Below, piece after piece: positions 16,133 through 25,480 of a DNA stretch of 64,000 nucleotides; the first letter of the stretch is position 1; each line of letters starts with the position of its first letter. The stretch is from assembly GCF_946478785.1 (NCBI RefSeq), contig NZ_CAMLDD010000009.1:124001-188000 (forward strand). Reading direction: 5' to 3'. A model generated the notes under the pieces. The model saw only the letters and a list, made by a program, of their open reading frames with translations, was not told where the DNA came from and ran no database searches. This DNA is from an uncultured Flavobacterium sp. (GTDB lineage Bacteria; Bacteroidota; Bacteroidia; Flavobacteriales; Flavobacteriaceae). Position numbers and translations under genes: made by a program.

Positions 16133-17146
16133 CTATCTAGGAATCTCGACAGCTTCAATAATCTGTTTAATGATTTCAGAACTTGTAATTCCTTCCATTT
16201 CACGTTCCGGAGCCACAATTACACGATGTTGTAAAACAGGAACAGCAGCTTCTTTAATATCTTCAGGAGTTACAAAATCACGGCCGCGAATGGCTGCAAA
16301 GCCTTTGGATGCATTCAGAATTGCGATAGAGGCACGAGGCGAAGCTCCTAAATATAAAAAGGCGTTTTCTCTTGTGTTTACAACGATTCGGGCAATATAT
16401 TCCAATAAATTTTGTTCGACTCTGATTTGTTTAATCAAAGCCTGATACCCTTTTATTTCTTCTGCAGAAAGAATATTTTTAATGGCTTCTAATTTTCCGT
16501 GATCCTGCAATATATGTTCTCTTTGGATAATCAGGATTTCTTCTTCCAATTTTGGATAATCGATCGAAATTTTGAATAAAAAACGATCTAATTGTGCTTC
16601 AGGCAAACGATATGTTCCCTCCTGCTCAATTGGGTTTTGTGTAGCAATAACCAAAAACGGAGTTTCCAGCTGATAAACAGAACCATCAATTGTGATTTGG
16701 CGCTCTTCCATTACTTCAAAAAGTGCGGCTTGTGTTTTGGCAGGAGCACGGTTGATCTCATCAATTAAAATTAAATTAGAAAAAATGGGACCTTGTTTGA
16801 ATTCAAACTCTGAACTTTTTAAGTTGAAAATAGAAGTTCCTAAAATATCCGAAGGCATTAAATCCGGTGTAAACTGAATTCTGCTAAAACCAATATTAAG
16901 CGTTTTTGATACTAATTTGGCTGTGATAGTTTTGGCAACACCGGGAACACCTTCCAATAACACGTGTCCGTTAGACAAAATAGCAACCAGTAATTGGTCA
17001 ATCATTTTATGCTGACCCACAATTACCGTTTCAATTTCTTTTTTGATACTGTTTACGTGATCTAAAAGTGGCGTTAAATTAAGCCTTGTTTCAAAATTCA
17101 CATTTTCGTTAGTGATTTCAGTTTCTGTTATATTGATATTGTCCAT
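16133..17146 (-). CDS. MoxR family AAA+ ATPase
   Basis: 337 residues. Walker A is GVPGVAKT (about residue 66), and Walker B is ILIDEINRAPAKTQAALFEVM. Sensor 1 is ATQNPIEQEGTYRLPEAQLDRF, which also carries the arginine finger, and the sensor 2 region is GASPRASIAILN. MoxR ATPases remodel or activate partner proteins; the immediate partner gene downstream encodes a DUF58 protein. ATG 17146 is 38 bp after the DUF4350 gene on the same strand, consistent with a five-gene operon. Confidence 0.95.
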   Translation of the reverse strand: MDNINITETEITNENVNFETRLNLTPLLDHVNSIKKEIETVIVGQHKMIDQLLVAILSNGHVLLEGVPGVAKTITAKLVSKTLNIGFSRIQFTPDLMPSDILGTSIFNLKSSEFEFKQGPIFSNLILIDEINRAPAKTQAALFEVMEERQITIDGSVYQLETPFLVIATQNPIEQEGTYRLPEAQLDRFLFKISIDYPKLEEEILIIQREHILQDHGKLEAIKNILSAEEIKGYQALIKQIRVEQNLLEYIARIVVNTRENAFLYLGASPRASIAILNASKGFAAIRGRDFVTPEDIKEAAVPVLQHRVIVAPEREMEGITSSEIIKQIIEAVEIPR

Positions 17147-17184
17147 ATTGGTATGTTTTCTTTTTATGAATTTCAGTTAAAATA

Positions 17185-18393
17185 TTAATGTAAAACTTTC
17201 TCTATTGCATTATTAATTCTGATTAAATCTTCTTCCAGACTTCCGTGGTAACTTTTTCGGTGTTCGTTGATTAAAACTACAAGATCCCTAATATCGTTTT
17301 CATCTTTTCCTGATTTAAGATGCAATTTTTTGATAAATGCATCGTCCAGTTTTGAGGTGTCAATCAAATATTCATTTCGGATTTTTTCCAGAAAATAAAT
17401 AATTTTTTTATCAATGATATTGTCGTGGTCGCCTTCCTGATAATACAAATTTCCGATGGTTTTGGTAAAATCGACTGTTAAATTAGGCAAAGGTTTTAGT
17501 ATCGGTACAATTCTTTGCTTTCGCTTGGCGTTAAAAAGTATAAAAATCAATATTCCGATTAAAGATAAATATAATGCCCATTCTAATGGGGGCTGACTTA
17601 AAATATAACGTAACGGAGAACCTGAAATTGATTCACTGTTTTGCCCTTTCGTATACCAAAAAACATTTCCTTTTGGAATATATGAAAGTACACTTTGTGC
17701 ATATTGATAATGATCACCTTTTAATAAATGAAAGTTTGAAAAAGCAGCAGGCTGTGTGTGTAAATAAAAATAGCCATTTGCATACGGAACTTTTATAAAA
17801 TTAATCCGTTTTTGATTTTCCTTATTTCCCTGATACCCTAAAACAGTAGTTGTTAAAGTGTCAATTTTTGAAAAATAATAAGGACCCATTCCTTCAGTAA
17901 GATGAAATTTTTTTCGGCTTACATTTTTATTGGCCAGCCAAATTGAGGTGCTGTCAGAATATTCAAAATCAGTTCTGAAATCAATTTTCAAACTGTCTAA
18001 AAGTATTTGCGGAAAGGTTTTCATGCTTAAAAAAGCACTATTTCCATGCGAAACAAAGTAAAATAGTTCTTTCATCGACTGTTCATCAATCGAAGCAAAT
18101 TCTGTAATATTAAAAAAGGTACCTTTTATTTTATACGTCCCAACAACAGTATCAGGTACATATTTTGAATCCAGGAATTCATAAGGAGTCAAAGCAGAGA
18201 CTCTTTCAATCTTTTGCTTTTTTAAAATTCCGTCAACTTCTTTATCGAAAACATAGAGTCCAAGCGGAATTTTATCATTTACCGAATAAGTGGGTGTCCA
18301 GTCAATCTTTTTAGTAGTATCATAGCCTGCTAATAAAATTAAAGCAAAAATAAAAACCAGTATAGCGATATAAATTTTTACAGATTTACCCAT
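17185..18393 (-). CDS. DUF4350 domain membrane protein
   Basis: 402 residues. One N-terminal transmembrane helix (IYIAILVFIFALILLAG), a periplasmic DUF4350-like alpha/beta domain (about 30-265; includes FFYVSHGNSAFLS-like FYFVSHGNSAFLSM), and a second helix (ALYLSLIGILIFILF, about residue 275) before a cytoplasmic tail. Overlaps the upstream DUF4129 gene by eight bases, indicating translational coupling. Function unknown, but its place in MoxR/DUF58 clusters is conserved. Confidence 0.82.
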   Translation of the reverse strand: MGKSVKIYIAILVFIFALILLAGYDTTKKIDWTPTYSVNDKIPLGLYVFDKEVDGILKKQKIERVSALTPYEFLDSKYVPDTVVGTYKIKGTFFNITEFASIDEQSMKELFYFVSHGNSAFLSMKTFPQILLDSLKIDFRTDFEYSDSTSIWLANKNVSRKKFHLTEGMGPYYFSKIDTLTTTVLGYQGNKENQKRINFIKVPYANGYFYLHTQPAAFSNFHLLKGDHYQYAQSVLSYIPKGNVFWYTKGQNSESISGSPLRYILSQPPLEWALYLSLIGILIFILFNAKRKQRIVPILKPLPNLTVDFTKTIGNLYYQEGDHDNIIDKKIIYFLEKIRNEYLIDTSKLDDAFIKKLHLKSGKDENDIRDLVVLINEHRKSYHGSLEEDLIRINNAIEKVLH

Positions 18394-19156
18394 GGCTAAA
18401 GGTTTTTAGGGATTTTTTAAATTGGTTCTCGGCTTTTACGAAAGCTGTTTCATCAATCTCGAATTCGCCATACCAAATATAATTATAGAGGTACGACAAA
18501 TAAGTAAATTCTTCTTTATGAGCAGGGTTTTTAAGTTCAGATAAATAGTCGGAATTGGTTTTTTCAATATCCCATTCGATATAATGATTTCGAGCCATCA
18601 CCTTCAATAACCAAAGATAATAATATCGAATAGCAATTCTTTTTTCGCCGGACTGAATACTTTCCCTAATCAGTTTTTCGAAATCCAGAAGGTGAATGTT
18701 TTTCTCCATATCTGAATAATGAATCACTTTTTGTTTTGCTTCTTTACTAAAAATCCATTGGCCTTCTTTGTTGATCAGGGCTTTGACGATTAAATAAATA
18801 ACGAAAACAATAATCAGAACAGCCAATACTTTTAATAGAATAGCTACAAAGTTAAGTGAAGCCTGTGGGTCTTTAAAAGTGAACATTCTTCTAAAAAGAT
18901 CTGCAAGCCATTCTTTAAAATGATCCCAGGCATTTTTTTCAGGTGTTTTTTGTTCGTATACAAAATCATCGTCAGTATATTTTTTTTTGAAATTTTTCTG
19001 AAAGCTTTTGGTTTCAATAGTATCAGAATCGACATAGATATCGGCTTCGCTATATTTTACTGATGCAGATTTTGGTTCGGCTGTAGCCAAAGAATCCTGT
19101 GCATTCGAGATATTGCAGCAAAAAAGAAAATATAAAAGAAGTAAAATTCTATTCAT
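18386..19156 (-). CDS. DUF4129 domain membrane protein
   Basis: 256 residues. A signal peptide (ILLLLYFLFCCNISNAQ), an acidic periplasmic stretch, one transmembrane segment (about 104-126; LLKVLAVLIIVFVIYLIVKA), then a helical DUF4129 cytoplasmic domain (RIAIRYYYLWLLKVMARN, HKEEFTYLSYLYNYIWYGEF). It sits 17 bp downstream of the SpoIIM-like gene. Role unknown. Confidence 0.82.
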   Translation of the reverse strand: MNRILLLLYFLFCCNISNAQDSLATAEPKSASVKYSEADIYVDSDTIETKSFQKNFKKKYTDDDFVYEQKTPEKNAWDHFKEWLADLFRRMFTFKDPQASLNFVAILLKVLAVLIIVFVIYLIVKALINKEGQWIFSKEAKQKVIHYSDMEKNIHLLDFEKLIRESIQSGEKRIAIRYYYLWLLKVMARNHYIEWDIEKTNSDYLSELKNPAHKEEFTYLSYLYNYIWYGEFEIDETAFVKAENQFKKSLKTFSHG

Positions 19157-19173
19157 TATAGATTATGGTTAAT

Positions 19174-20148
19174 TCAATTTGGCTGATAGCTGTTGTGTTT
19201 TTTTTGAACAATAAAAGGATAAACCAAATAATAAAAAGAAATAACACCCAGAGTGAAAAGGATGATAAAGCTACTAAGCCAATTAGGCATATCAATTGAG
19301 TATCGGGTAATGAAACCTTCAAGAAATCCGGCACTGATTGTGAACGGAAAGGTACTCAGGAATATTTTGAAACTATTTTTAAAACCGATTTTAAAAGAAT
19401 TTACTCTCGAAAATGTTTTCGGAAACAATATTGAAGCTCCTAAAATAAATCCGGCAGCGGTTTCAATTACAATAGCAAAAATTTCCATAGAACCGTGAAT
19501 CCAGATTCCGCGAACACTTTTCCAAAATACATTTTGTTCGAAAAAGAAATATTGAAAAGCCCCAAGCATGATTCCGTTTTGAGAAGAAATGTAAAGCGTT
19601 CCCAAACCTCCAAATATGCCATAAATATAACATCTTGCCCCTACATACAAGTTGTTCATAGTGATGCCTACAAAACTTCCCCAATTGCTTCCTGTACCGT
19701 AAACGGCCATTGGATTGCCTTTTTTGATGTTTTCTAAAGTCATATTTACATAACCATCGCCCAAAATTAATCGGACAAAATCGGTATCAAATCTGGCAGA
19801 AATTACTCCCATTGCAACGGTTGCAAAAAACAAGACAAACGCATAAAGCAAATATCGACGGTATTCATAAACCAATAATGGGACTTCGGTTTTAAAAAAT
19901 TCCAGAAACCTGTTTTTTTCTGTCCGTTTGGTTTTATAAATCTTTTGATAAATCTGCGACGCAAGATGGTTTAAATAAATAACCGTTTTGCTTTTTGGGT
20001 AATATGTTTGCGCATATGCCAAGTCATTCATCATTTGAATGTACAAATTAGCCAACTCATCAGGATTTTTTTTAGCTTTACCAAAAATAGCCAGTTCGAA
20101 TTCCAGCCATTTTTCTTTATTTTGTTTTATGAATGCAACTTCTCTCAT
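19174..20148 (-). CDS. Stage II sporulation protein M-like membrane protein (SpoIIM family)
   Basis: 324 residues. MREVAFIKQNKEKWLEFE opens a cytoplasmic helical domain; about five hydrophobic segments follow (for example LLYAFVLFFATVAMGVISA near 107, and two between 265 and 315). NLYVGARCYIYGIFGGLGT and ESMEIFAI-like GSMEIFAIVIETAAGF are typical of the family. It is not evidence of sporulation; SpoIIM-like proteins are common in non-sporulating Bacteroidota next to MoxR and RDD genes. First gene of the leftward operon, divergent from the RDD gene with only 20 bp between starts. Confidence 0.9.
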   Translation of the reverse strand: MREVAFIKQNKEKWLEFELAIFGKAKKNPDELANLYIQMMNDLAYAQTYYPKSKTVIYLNHLASQIYQKIYKTKRTEKNRFLEFFKTEVPLLVYEYRRYLLYAFVLFFATVAMGVISARFDTDFVRLILGDGYVNMTLENIKKGNPMAVYGTGSNWGSFVGITMNNLYVGARCYIYGIFGGLGTLYISSQNGIMLGAFQYFFFEQNVFWKSVRGIWIHGSMEIFAIVIETAAGFILGASILFPKTFSRVNSFKIGFKNSFKIFLSTFPFTISAGFLEGFITRYSIDMPNWLSSFIILFTLGVISFYYLVYPFIVQKKHNSYQPN

Positions 20149-20168
20149 TGGAGGCTAAAATATAAAAT

Positions 20169-20915
20169 ATGTCAGAATTATCTATAACAACAACACAAAA
20201 TGTTAAAATAAATTTTAAAGCAGCTTCGGCAGGCGAGCGAATAGGCTCTTATTTTATCGATTTAGTTATTAAAATTGCTTATTGCTTAGTGGTTTACTGG
20301 ATATTTTTCTATTGGCTGAATTTAGATCGTTTATTTCAAAAACTAGATCAATGGTCTGTAATGACGATTATTTTAGTGTTTTATTTTCCGGTTATAATTT
20401 ACTCAATTACACTTGAAAGTATTTTTGAGGGACAAACAATTGGAAAGAAGCTGGTAAAAATAAAAGTCGTCAAGATTGATGGATATCAGGCCGGTTTTGG
20501 CGATTATTTAATGAGATGGTTTTTTCGGTTAATAGATATTACAATACTTAACGGAATCATAGCTCTGATCACAGTAGTTTCAAGCAAAAAAGGACAGCGA
20601 TTGGGCGATATGGCAGCAGGAACAGCAGTTATTACTTTAAAAAATAAAATTGATATCAGCCATACGATTTTAGAAGAAATAGGGGAAGCCTATGTGCCAA
20701 CTTATCCTTTAGTCATTAAATTATCAGATAACGATATGCGTATTATCAAAGAAACTTTTTTAAGGGCTGAGGCTAAAAACGATTATGAAATCATTTATAA
20801 ATTGGTTTCTAAAATTGAAAATGTTACAGGAATCAAAAATCAATCCATTGGAAATCCTGCAGATTTTATCCGTACGGTTTTAAAAGATTATAATTTTTAC
20901 ACACAGAATATGTAG
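20169..20915 (+). CDS. RDD family membrane protein
   Basis: 248 residues. The RDD domain occupies about 18-155 with GERIGSYFIDLVIKIAYC (the R-x3-D signature variant), EGQTIGKKLVKIKVV and the second arginine segment LMRWFFRLIDI, across three or four transmembrane helices; GQRLGDMAAGT ends it. The C-terminal 85 residues are cytoplasmic and helical. RDD proteins may be ion transporters, which is not established. Start 20 bp from the divergent SpoIIM gene. Confidence 0.9.
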   Translation: MSELSITTTQNVKINFKAASAGERIGSYFIDLVIKIAYCLVVYWIFFYWLNLDRLFQKLDQWSVMTIILVFYFPVIIYSITLESIFEGQTIGKKLVKIKVVKIDGYQAGFGDYLMRWFFRLIDITILNGIIALITVVSSKKGQRLGDMAAGTAVITLKNKIDISHTILEEIGEAYVPTYPLVIKLSDNDMRIIKETFLRAEAKNDYEIIYKLVSKIENVTGIKNQSIGNPADFIRTVLKDYNFYTQNM

Positions 20916-20942
20916 GTTTGAAAATTATTAAAAACTCTTAAA

Positions 20943-21368
20943 ATGGAAAAGTTTAAATCGAAAATTAGTATTAGTTTAGTCCTTTTTTTGGTAGTTGTTT
21001 TAGGAGGAGTTTTATTAAAATTGCTTTATGATGGGGTTTGGTCTGTATCTGCATTGATTTTTTTTCAAATTCTTTTTATTGCTCATATGTTTTGGACTAC
21101 ATTTTATAGTATAGAAAATGAAAAACTGCAGATAAAAAGTGGTTTTCTAATCAATTTTTCTATTGATATTCAGTAGATAAAAAAGATTTCCGAAACCAAC
21201 ACCCTTATGAGTGCGCCGGCAATTTCTTTTGACAGACTTGAAATTTTATACAATAAATTTGACACTGTTGTGATTTCACCAAAAGAAAAGGTGCGATTTA
21301 TAGAAGCAATTCAAAAAATAAACCCTCAGGTAGAAGTAAAATTAAAGAATAAAACCTTAGTAACTTAG
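20943..21368 (+). pseudogene. Bacterial PH-domain protein (bPH_4-like), interrupted by an in-frame amber codon
   Basis: The first 77 codons encode two transmembrane helices and the start of a PH domain (FYSIENEKLQIKSGFL, then FSIDIQ). TAG at 21174-21176 stops translation there. Reading in the same frame continues without another stop to TAG at 21366-21368 and yields IKKISETNTLMSAPAISFDR and VVISPKEKVRFIEAIQKINP, the second half of the same family. Homologues have a serine-type residue after IDIQ, so a single TCG-to-TAG change would explain it. Either a recent pseudogene or a sequencing error. Confidence 0.85.
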
Positions 21369-21396
21369 CATCTCAGCAACTTAGAATCTTAAAAAT

Positions 21397-21999
21397 ATGT
21401 TCCATCTTTTAGATATTATCGGTACAATGGCATTTGCAATGTCAGGCGCTTTAACAGCCATGCATAAAAAACTGGATCCGTTTGGTGTTTTTATAATTGC
21501 TTTTGTTACAGCAGTTGGAGGCGGAACCCTGCGTGATATTCTAATAGGCAGAACACCTGTTGGGTGGATGAGAGATTTGCAATATGTATATGTAATTATC
21601 TTAGGCTTTGGATTAGCAATACTCTTTCGAAAAAAGTTTGATAAATTACGAACGTCACTTTTTTTATTTGATACAATTGGGTTAGGAGTTTTTACATTGA
21701 TTGGTCTTGAAAAAGGAATTATGATTGGACTGCATCCTGTAATTTGCATTGCTCTTGGAACTATGACAGCTTGTTTTGGAGGCGTCATCCGTGATATTCT
21801 GTGTACTGAAATTCCAACTATTTTCAGGAGGGAAATTTATGCTACAATTTGTATTTTTGGAGGCGTGGTATTTTTTGCTTTAAGAAGTTTAGAATTAAAT
21901 GAAGATATTTTGTACTTAACTACTTCAATTGTTATAATTTCGGTGCGATTAATGGCAGTAAAATTCAAATGGTATTTGCCCGCCTTTGATCATAAATAA
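21397..21999 (+). CDS. TRIC-type cation channel family protein (UPF0126)
   Basis: 200 residues with six or seven hydrophobic helices and the paired repeats AFVTAVGGGTLRDILIGRTP and TACFGGVIRDILCTEIP. The glycine-rich GGGTLRD and GGVIRD motifs are diagnostic of this family of trimeric intracellular-cation-channel-like proteins. Probable inner-membrane cation channel. Preceded by a word-like repeat (CTTAGTAACTTAGCATCTC) that begins at the end of the broken PH gene. Confidence 0.92.
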   Translation: MFHLLDIIGTMAFAMSGALTAMHKKLDPFGVFIIAFVTAVGGGTLRDILIGRTPVGWMRDLQYVYVIILGFGLAILFRKKFDKLRTSLFLFDTIGLGVFTLIGLEKGIMIGLHPVICIALGTMTACFGGVIRDILCTEIPTIFRREIYATICIFGGVVFFALRSLELNEDILYLTTSIVIISVRLMAVKFKWYLPAFDHK

Positions 22000-22006
22000 A
22001 AGAACA

Positions 22007-22984
22007 TTGCATAAATATACCATAAAAAAATATACTGAAAACGATTCTAAAACCTGGAATGACTTTATTGGTCAGGCAAAAAATGCTACGTTTTTATTTC
22101 ATCGGGACTTTATTGAATATCATAAAGATCGTTTTGAAGATTATTCCCTAATGATTTTTGAAGGAGAAAAACTGGTTGCTGTTTTACCGGCTAATAAATC
22201 TGGAGAAATGCTTTATTCGCATCAGGGATTGACTTATGGGGGTCTGGTTTATAATGATAAAATTAAATTGGCATCAGTCATCCAGATTTTTAAAAGTATT
22301 TTATTCTTTTTGATTGGAAACGATATTCAAAAATTACAATTAAAATTAATTCCTTCTATTTATCATCAAAAACCTGCCGATGAACTTAATTATATCTTGT
22401 TTTTATTAGAAGCACAGTTAATCAAAAGAGATACTTTGGCTGTTATTGATTTGTCCAAATCCTATTCACTATCAAAAATCAGAAAAAGAGGAGTAAAAAC
22501 CGGAATAAATAATGGTTTGGTTATTAAGGAGGTAAATGATTTTGCTGATTTTTGGAACGAAATATTAATTCCAAATTTAGCACAGAAACATCAGGCTAAA
22601 CCAGTACATGATTTAGAAGAAATAACAAGATTGAAAGCGTTATTTCCGGAAAAAATCCATCAGTTTAATATCTATGAAAATGAAATTATTGTTGCAGGAA
22701 CTACTATTTTTGAAAGTTCAATGGTTGCTCATAGTCAATATATTTCAGGAAAAGAAGATAAAAACGAATTGGGAGGGCTAGATTTATTGTTTTATAAATT
22801 AATTTCAGAAGTGTTTAAAAAGAAGCGTTTCTTTGATTTTGGAATTTCCAATGAAAATCAAGGACGAAAGCTGAATGAAGGTTTATCTTATTGGAAAGAA
22901 AGCTTTGGTGCAAACACGATTGTTCATGATTTTTACGAAGTTGAAACTTCAAATTACAATATACTAGATACAGTTTTGCAATGA
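22007..22984 (+). CDS. FemAB/GNAT-like acyltransferase
   Basis: 325 residues from TTG 22007, which has AAAAGAA just upstream. TTG 21986, overlapping the previous gene, is the alternative; no ATG is available near the start. The double acetyltransferase-like fold shows [20 protein letters not shown] in the first half and [20 protein letters not shown] and [18 protein letters not shown] in the second, a pattern seen in proteins encoded beside sugar aminotransferases. It probably acylates a sugar amine made by the next gene (inference). Its stop overlaps the DegT start by ATGA. Confidence 0.8.
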   Translation: MHKYTIKKYTENDSKTWNDFIGQAKNATFLFHRDFIEYHKDRFEDYSLMIFEGEKLVAVLPANKSGEMLYSHQGLTYGGLVYNDKIKLASVIQIFKSILFFLIGNDIQKLQLKLIPSIYHQKPADELNYILFLLEAQLIKRDTLAVIDLSKSYSLSKIRKRGVKTGINNGLVIKEVNDFADFWNEILIPNLAQKHQAKPVHDLEEITRLKALFPEKIHQFNIYENEIIVAGTTIFESSMVAHSQYISGKEDKNELGGLDLLFYKLISEVFKKKRFFDFGISNENQGRKLNEGLSYWKESFGANTIVHDFYEVETSNYNILDTVLQ

Positions 22985-24102
22985 TTAAATTTCTTGATTT
23001 AAAAAAAATAAATGAACCGTATGAAACTGCTTTTCAGGAAAAACTGAAATTGGTTTTGGAAAATGGCTGGTATATTTTGGGTAATGAAGTCACAAGATTT
23101 GAAAATAATTTTGCTAACTATTGCGGAACAAAATATTGCGTAGGAGTTGGGAATGGCTTTGATGCTTTGGTTTTGATTTTTAAAGGATACATTCAATTGG
23201 GGAAATTACAAAAAGGAGATGAAGTAATCGTTCCTGCCAATACTTATATTGCGAGTATTTTGTCCATTTTAGAAGCTGATTTGATTCCTGTTTTGGTTGA
23301 ACCAAAATTAGAAAGTTATAATATTGATCCAGATTTGATTTCAGAAAAAATTAACTCTAAAACAAAAGCTATTTTAGCGGTTCACCTGTATGGTCAATTA
23401 GCCGAAATGACTATTATTAATGAAATTGCGAATCAAAATAACTTATTAGTAATTGAAGATGCAGCTCAGACACATGGTGCAACTTTAGTTGAAAGTCAAA
23501 AGTCCAAAGTCGAAAGTAAAAAATCCGGTAACTTATCAAATGCTGCTGCTTTTAGTTTTTATCCAGGAAAAAATTTAGGAGCTTTGGGAGATGGGGGATC
23601 AGTTACTACCAATGATGATGAATTGGCAAAAACGATTCAATCGCTTAGAAATTATGGATCTGAAAAAAAATATCATAACGAATTTGTTGGAGTTAATTCA
23701 AGACTGGATGAATTACAATCGGCTTTCTTGAATGTGAAATTGCCTAATTTAGATTCAGAAAACAATAAACGAAGAGCGATTGCCAAGCGTTATTTGGCAG
23801 AAATAAAAAACGATAAAATAATCTTGCCTTTTTGGGATTTTTCAGAAAATCATGTGTTTCATTTGTTTGTCATGAGAGCTGAAAACAGAGATCATTTACA
23901 ACAGTATTTATTAGAAAACGGAATTCAGGCAATGATTCATTATCCAATTCCTCCACATAAGCAAAAAGCATTTTCAGACTGGAATAATTTGTCTTTTCCA
24001 ATTACTGAAAAAATACATAATGAAATTTTGAGTTTGCCAATTAGTCCTGTTTTGACAAATAATGATGTGAATTTCGTTATTGAGGTTTTAAATAGATATT
24101 GA
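22981..24102 (+). CDS. DegT/DnrJ/EryC1/StrS sugar aminotransferase, FdtB/QdtB-like
   Basis: 373 residues. PLP-dependent transamination of a keto-sugar nucleotide is expected. [15 protein letters not shown] opens the fold. [11 protein letters not shown] carries the PLP-contacting Asp, and [17 protein letters not shown] contains the Schiff-base Lys. Close motifs to dTDP-3-oxo-sugar aminotransferases fit with the FdtA gene at 35481. Between THGA and GNLSNAAAF lies an unusual [12 protein letters not shown] stretch encoded by AAAGTC-type word repeats (23491-23526). The start overlaps the upstream acyltransferase stop. Confidence 0.9.
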   Translation: MIKFLDLKKINEPYETAFQEKLKLVLENGWYILGNEVTRFENNFANYCGTKYCVGVGNGFDALVLIFKGYIQLGKLQKGDEVIVPANTYIASILSILEADLIPVLVEPKLESYNIDPDLISEKINSKTKAILAVHLYGQLAEMTIINEIANQNNLLVIEDAAQTHGATLVESQKSKVESKKSGNLSNAAAFSFYPGKNLGALGDGGSVTTNDDELAKTIQSLRNYGSEKKYHNEFVGVNSRLDELQSAFLNVKLPNLDSENNKRRAIAKRYLAEIKNDKIILPFWDFSENHVFHLFVMRAENRDHLQQYLLENGIQAMIHYPIPPHKQKAFSDWNNLSFPITEKIHNEILSLPISPVLTNNDVNFVIEVLNRY

Positions 24103-24120
24103 ATTAAATTTTATAAAAAA

Positions 24121-25440
24121 ATGCGAGAAATAAAATTATTTATTAAAAGATTTGTCCCTGAAAAAATCTGGATGTCTCTTATTAAGATATATAATTTTAT
24201 AGGACTAAGAGAATTATACACGCTGTACTTAATTAAAAGAGCTCCAAAAAGGCATCAAAAAGCACTTGAAATCGCTAGAAAAAAGGAAAACTTAAAAGTA
24301 GCTTTCTTTTTGAATCATGAATCGGTTTGGAAATATGAGGTGCTTTATGATTTAATGTTGCAGCATTCTCGATTTGAACCTAAAATTTTTGTTTGCCCGG
24401 TTGTAAATTTTGGTATGGAAAATATGCTGTTTGAAATGGATAAAGCTTTTGAGGCTTTTAAAAACAAAGGCTATGATCTTATCAAAACATACGATAAAGA
24501 AACAGAAAAGTACTTAGATATCAAAAAAACGTTTGCCCCGGATATTATATTTTTTACAAATCCATATAAAGGGTTACAAGATTCCAGGTATTACATAAAT
24601 CAGTTTTCAAATACTTTAACATGTTATGTACCTTATGGTATTCCGACTGTTAATAATAAGTCGGCTTACAATTTACATTTTCACAACCTGGTTTGGAAAA
24701 TTTTTACAGAAACGGAGATTCACCAGGAAATAGCATATAAAAACCAAATTAACAAGGGAATAAATAGAATTGTAACTGGTTATTCGGGATTCGACCTCCT
24801 ATTAATGAATAAAGACCAAAGGGACGTTTGGAAAAATAAAAATCCAGCCCTTAAAAAAATTATATGGTCACCACATCATTTAATGAACGAGTTAAGAAAA
24901 GTGTCTAATTTTCTAGAGTACTACGATTTTTTTTTAGAATTAGCCATAAAGTATAAGGATAAAATACAAATAGCATTCAACCCGCATCCTTTATTAAGGG
25001 TTAAATTAGAAAATGACCCGAATTGGGGCAAAGAAAGAACCGATAGTTATTTCAATAAATGGATAAACCTTGAGAGTGGTCAGTATGGAGATGGCTATTA
25101 TATCGATCTTTTTTTAACGTCAGATGCGCTCATTCATGATGGTGTTTCTTTTATGTCAGAATATCTTATTACAGGAAAACCTTCGCTTTTTATGGTTAGA
25201 AACGAATCAATTATGGACTATTGGAATGCTTTTGGAGAGGAAACATTGGCAGTGCATTATCAGTCCCGAAATCAACAACAAGTAATCGATTTTATTGAAA
25301 ATGTGGTGCTGAAGGAAAATGATCCGTTGAAAGAACAACGTAATGTCTTTGTGAAAAAAACACTTTTACCAAAGAACAGCTCAACAGCATCTGAAAACAT
25401 ATTAAATTATTTAGAGAGCCAAATTTTTAGTAATTCATGA
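24121..25440 (+). CDS. CDP-glycerol glycerophosphotransferase-like protein
   Basis: 439 residues, cytoplasmic GT-B-type fold. YVPYGIP and the C-terminal FLTSDALIHDGVSFMSEYLI with KPSLFM match the nucleotide-binding half of the CDP-glycerol:glycerophosphotransferase family, which in many Gram-negative glycan loci transfers other groups. An N-terminal region (KRHQKALEIARKKENLKVAF) lies before the catalytic domain. Within an operon: 18 bp from the aminotransferase. The donor is not predictable here. Confidence 0.8.
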   Translation: MREIKLFIKRFVPEKIWMSLIKIYNFIGLRELYTLYLIKRAPKRHQKALEIARKKENLKVAFFLNHESVWKYEVLYDLMLQHSRFEPKIFVCPVVNFGMENMLFEMDKAFEAFKNKGYDLIKTYDKETEKYLDIKKTFAPDIIFFTNPYKGLQDSRYYINQFSNTLTCYVPYGIPTVNNKSAYNLHFHNLVWKIFTETEIHQEIAYKNQINKGINRIVTGYSGFDLLLMNKDQRDVWKNKNPALKKIIWSPHHLMNELRKVSNFLEYYDFFLELAIKYKDKIQIAFNPHPLLRVKLENDPNWGKERTDSYFNKWINLESGQYGDGYYIDLFLTSDALIHDGVSFMSEYLITGKPSLFMVRNESIMDYWNAFGEETLAVHYQSRNQQQVIDFIENVVLKENDPLKEQRNVFVKKTLLPKNSSTASENILNYLESQIFSNS

Positions 25441-25480
25441 TCGCCCGTATACTTGTAAATACAACAAAATTTAATTTTAA

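Noticed and set aside
19174..20148. Sporulation role for the SpoIIM-like protein
   Set aside because: The family occurs widely in non-sporulating Bacteroidota and no other sporulation gene is present.
21174..21176. Recoding of TAG as an amino acid
   Set aside because: No recoding signal or tRNA is visible; a point mutation or sequence error is simpler.
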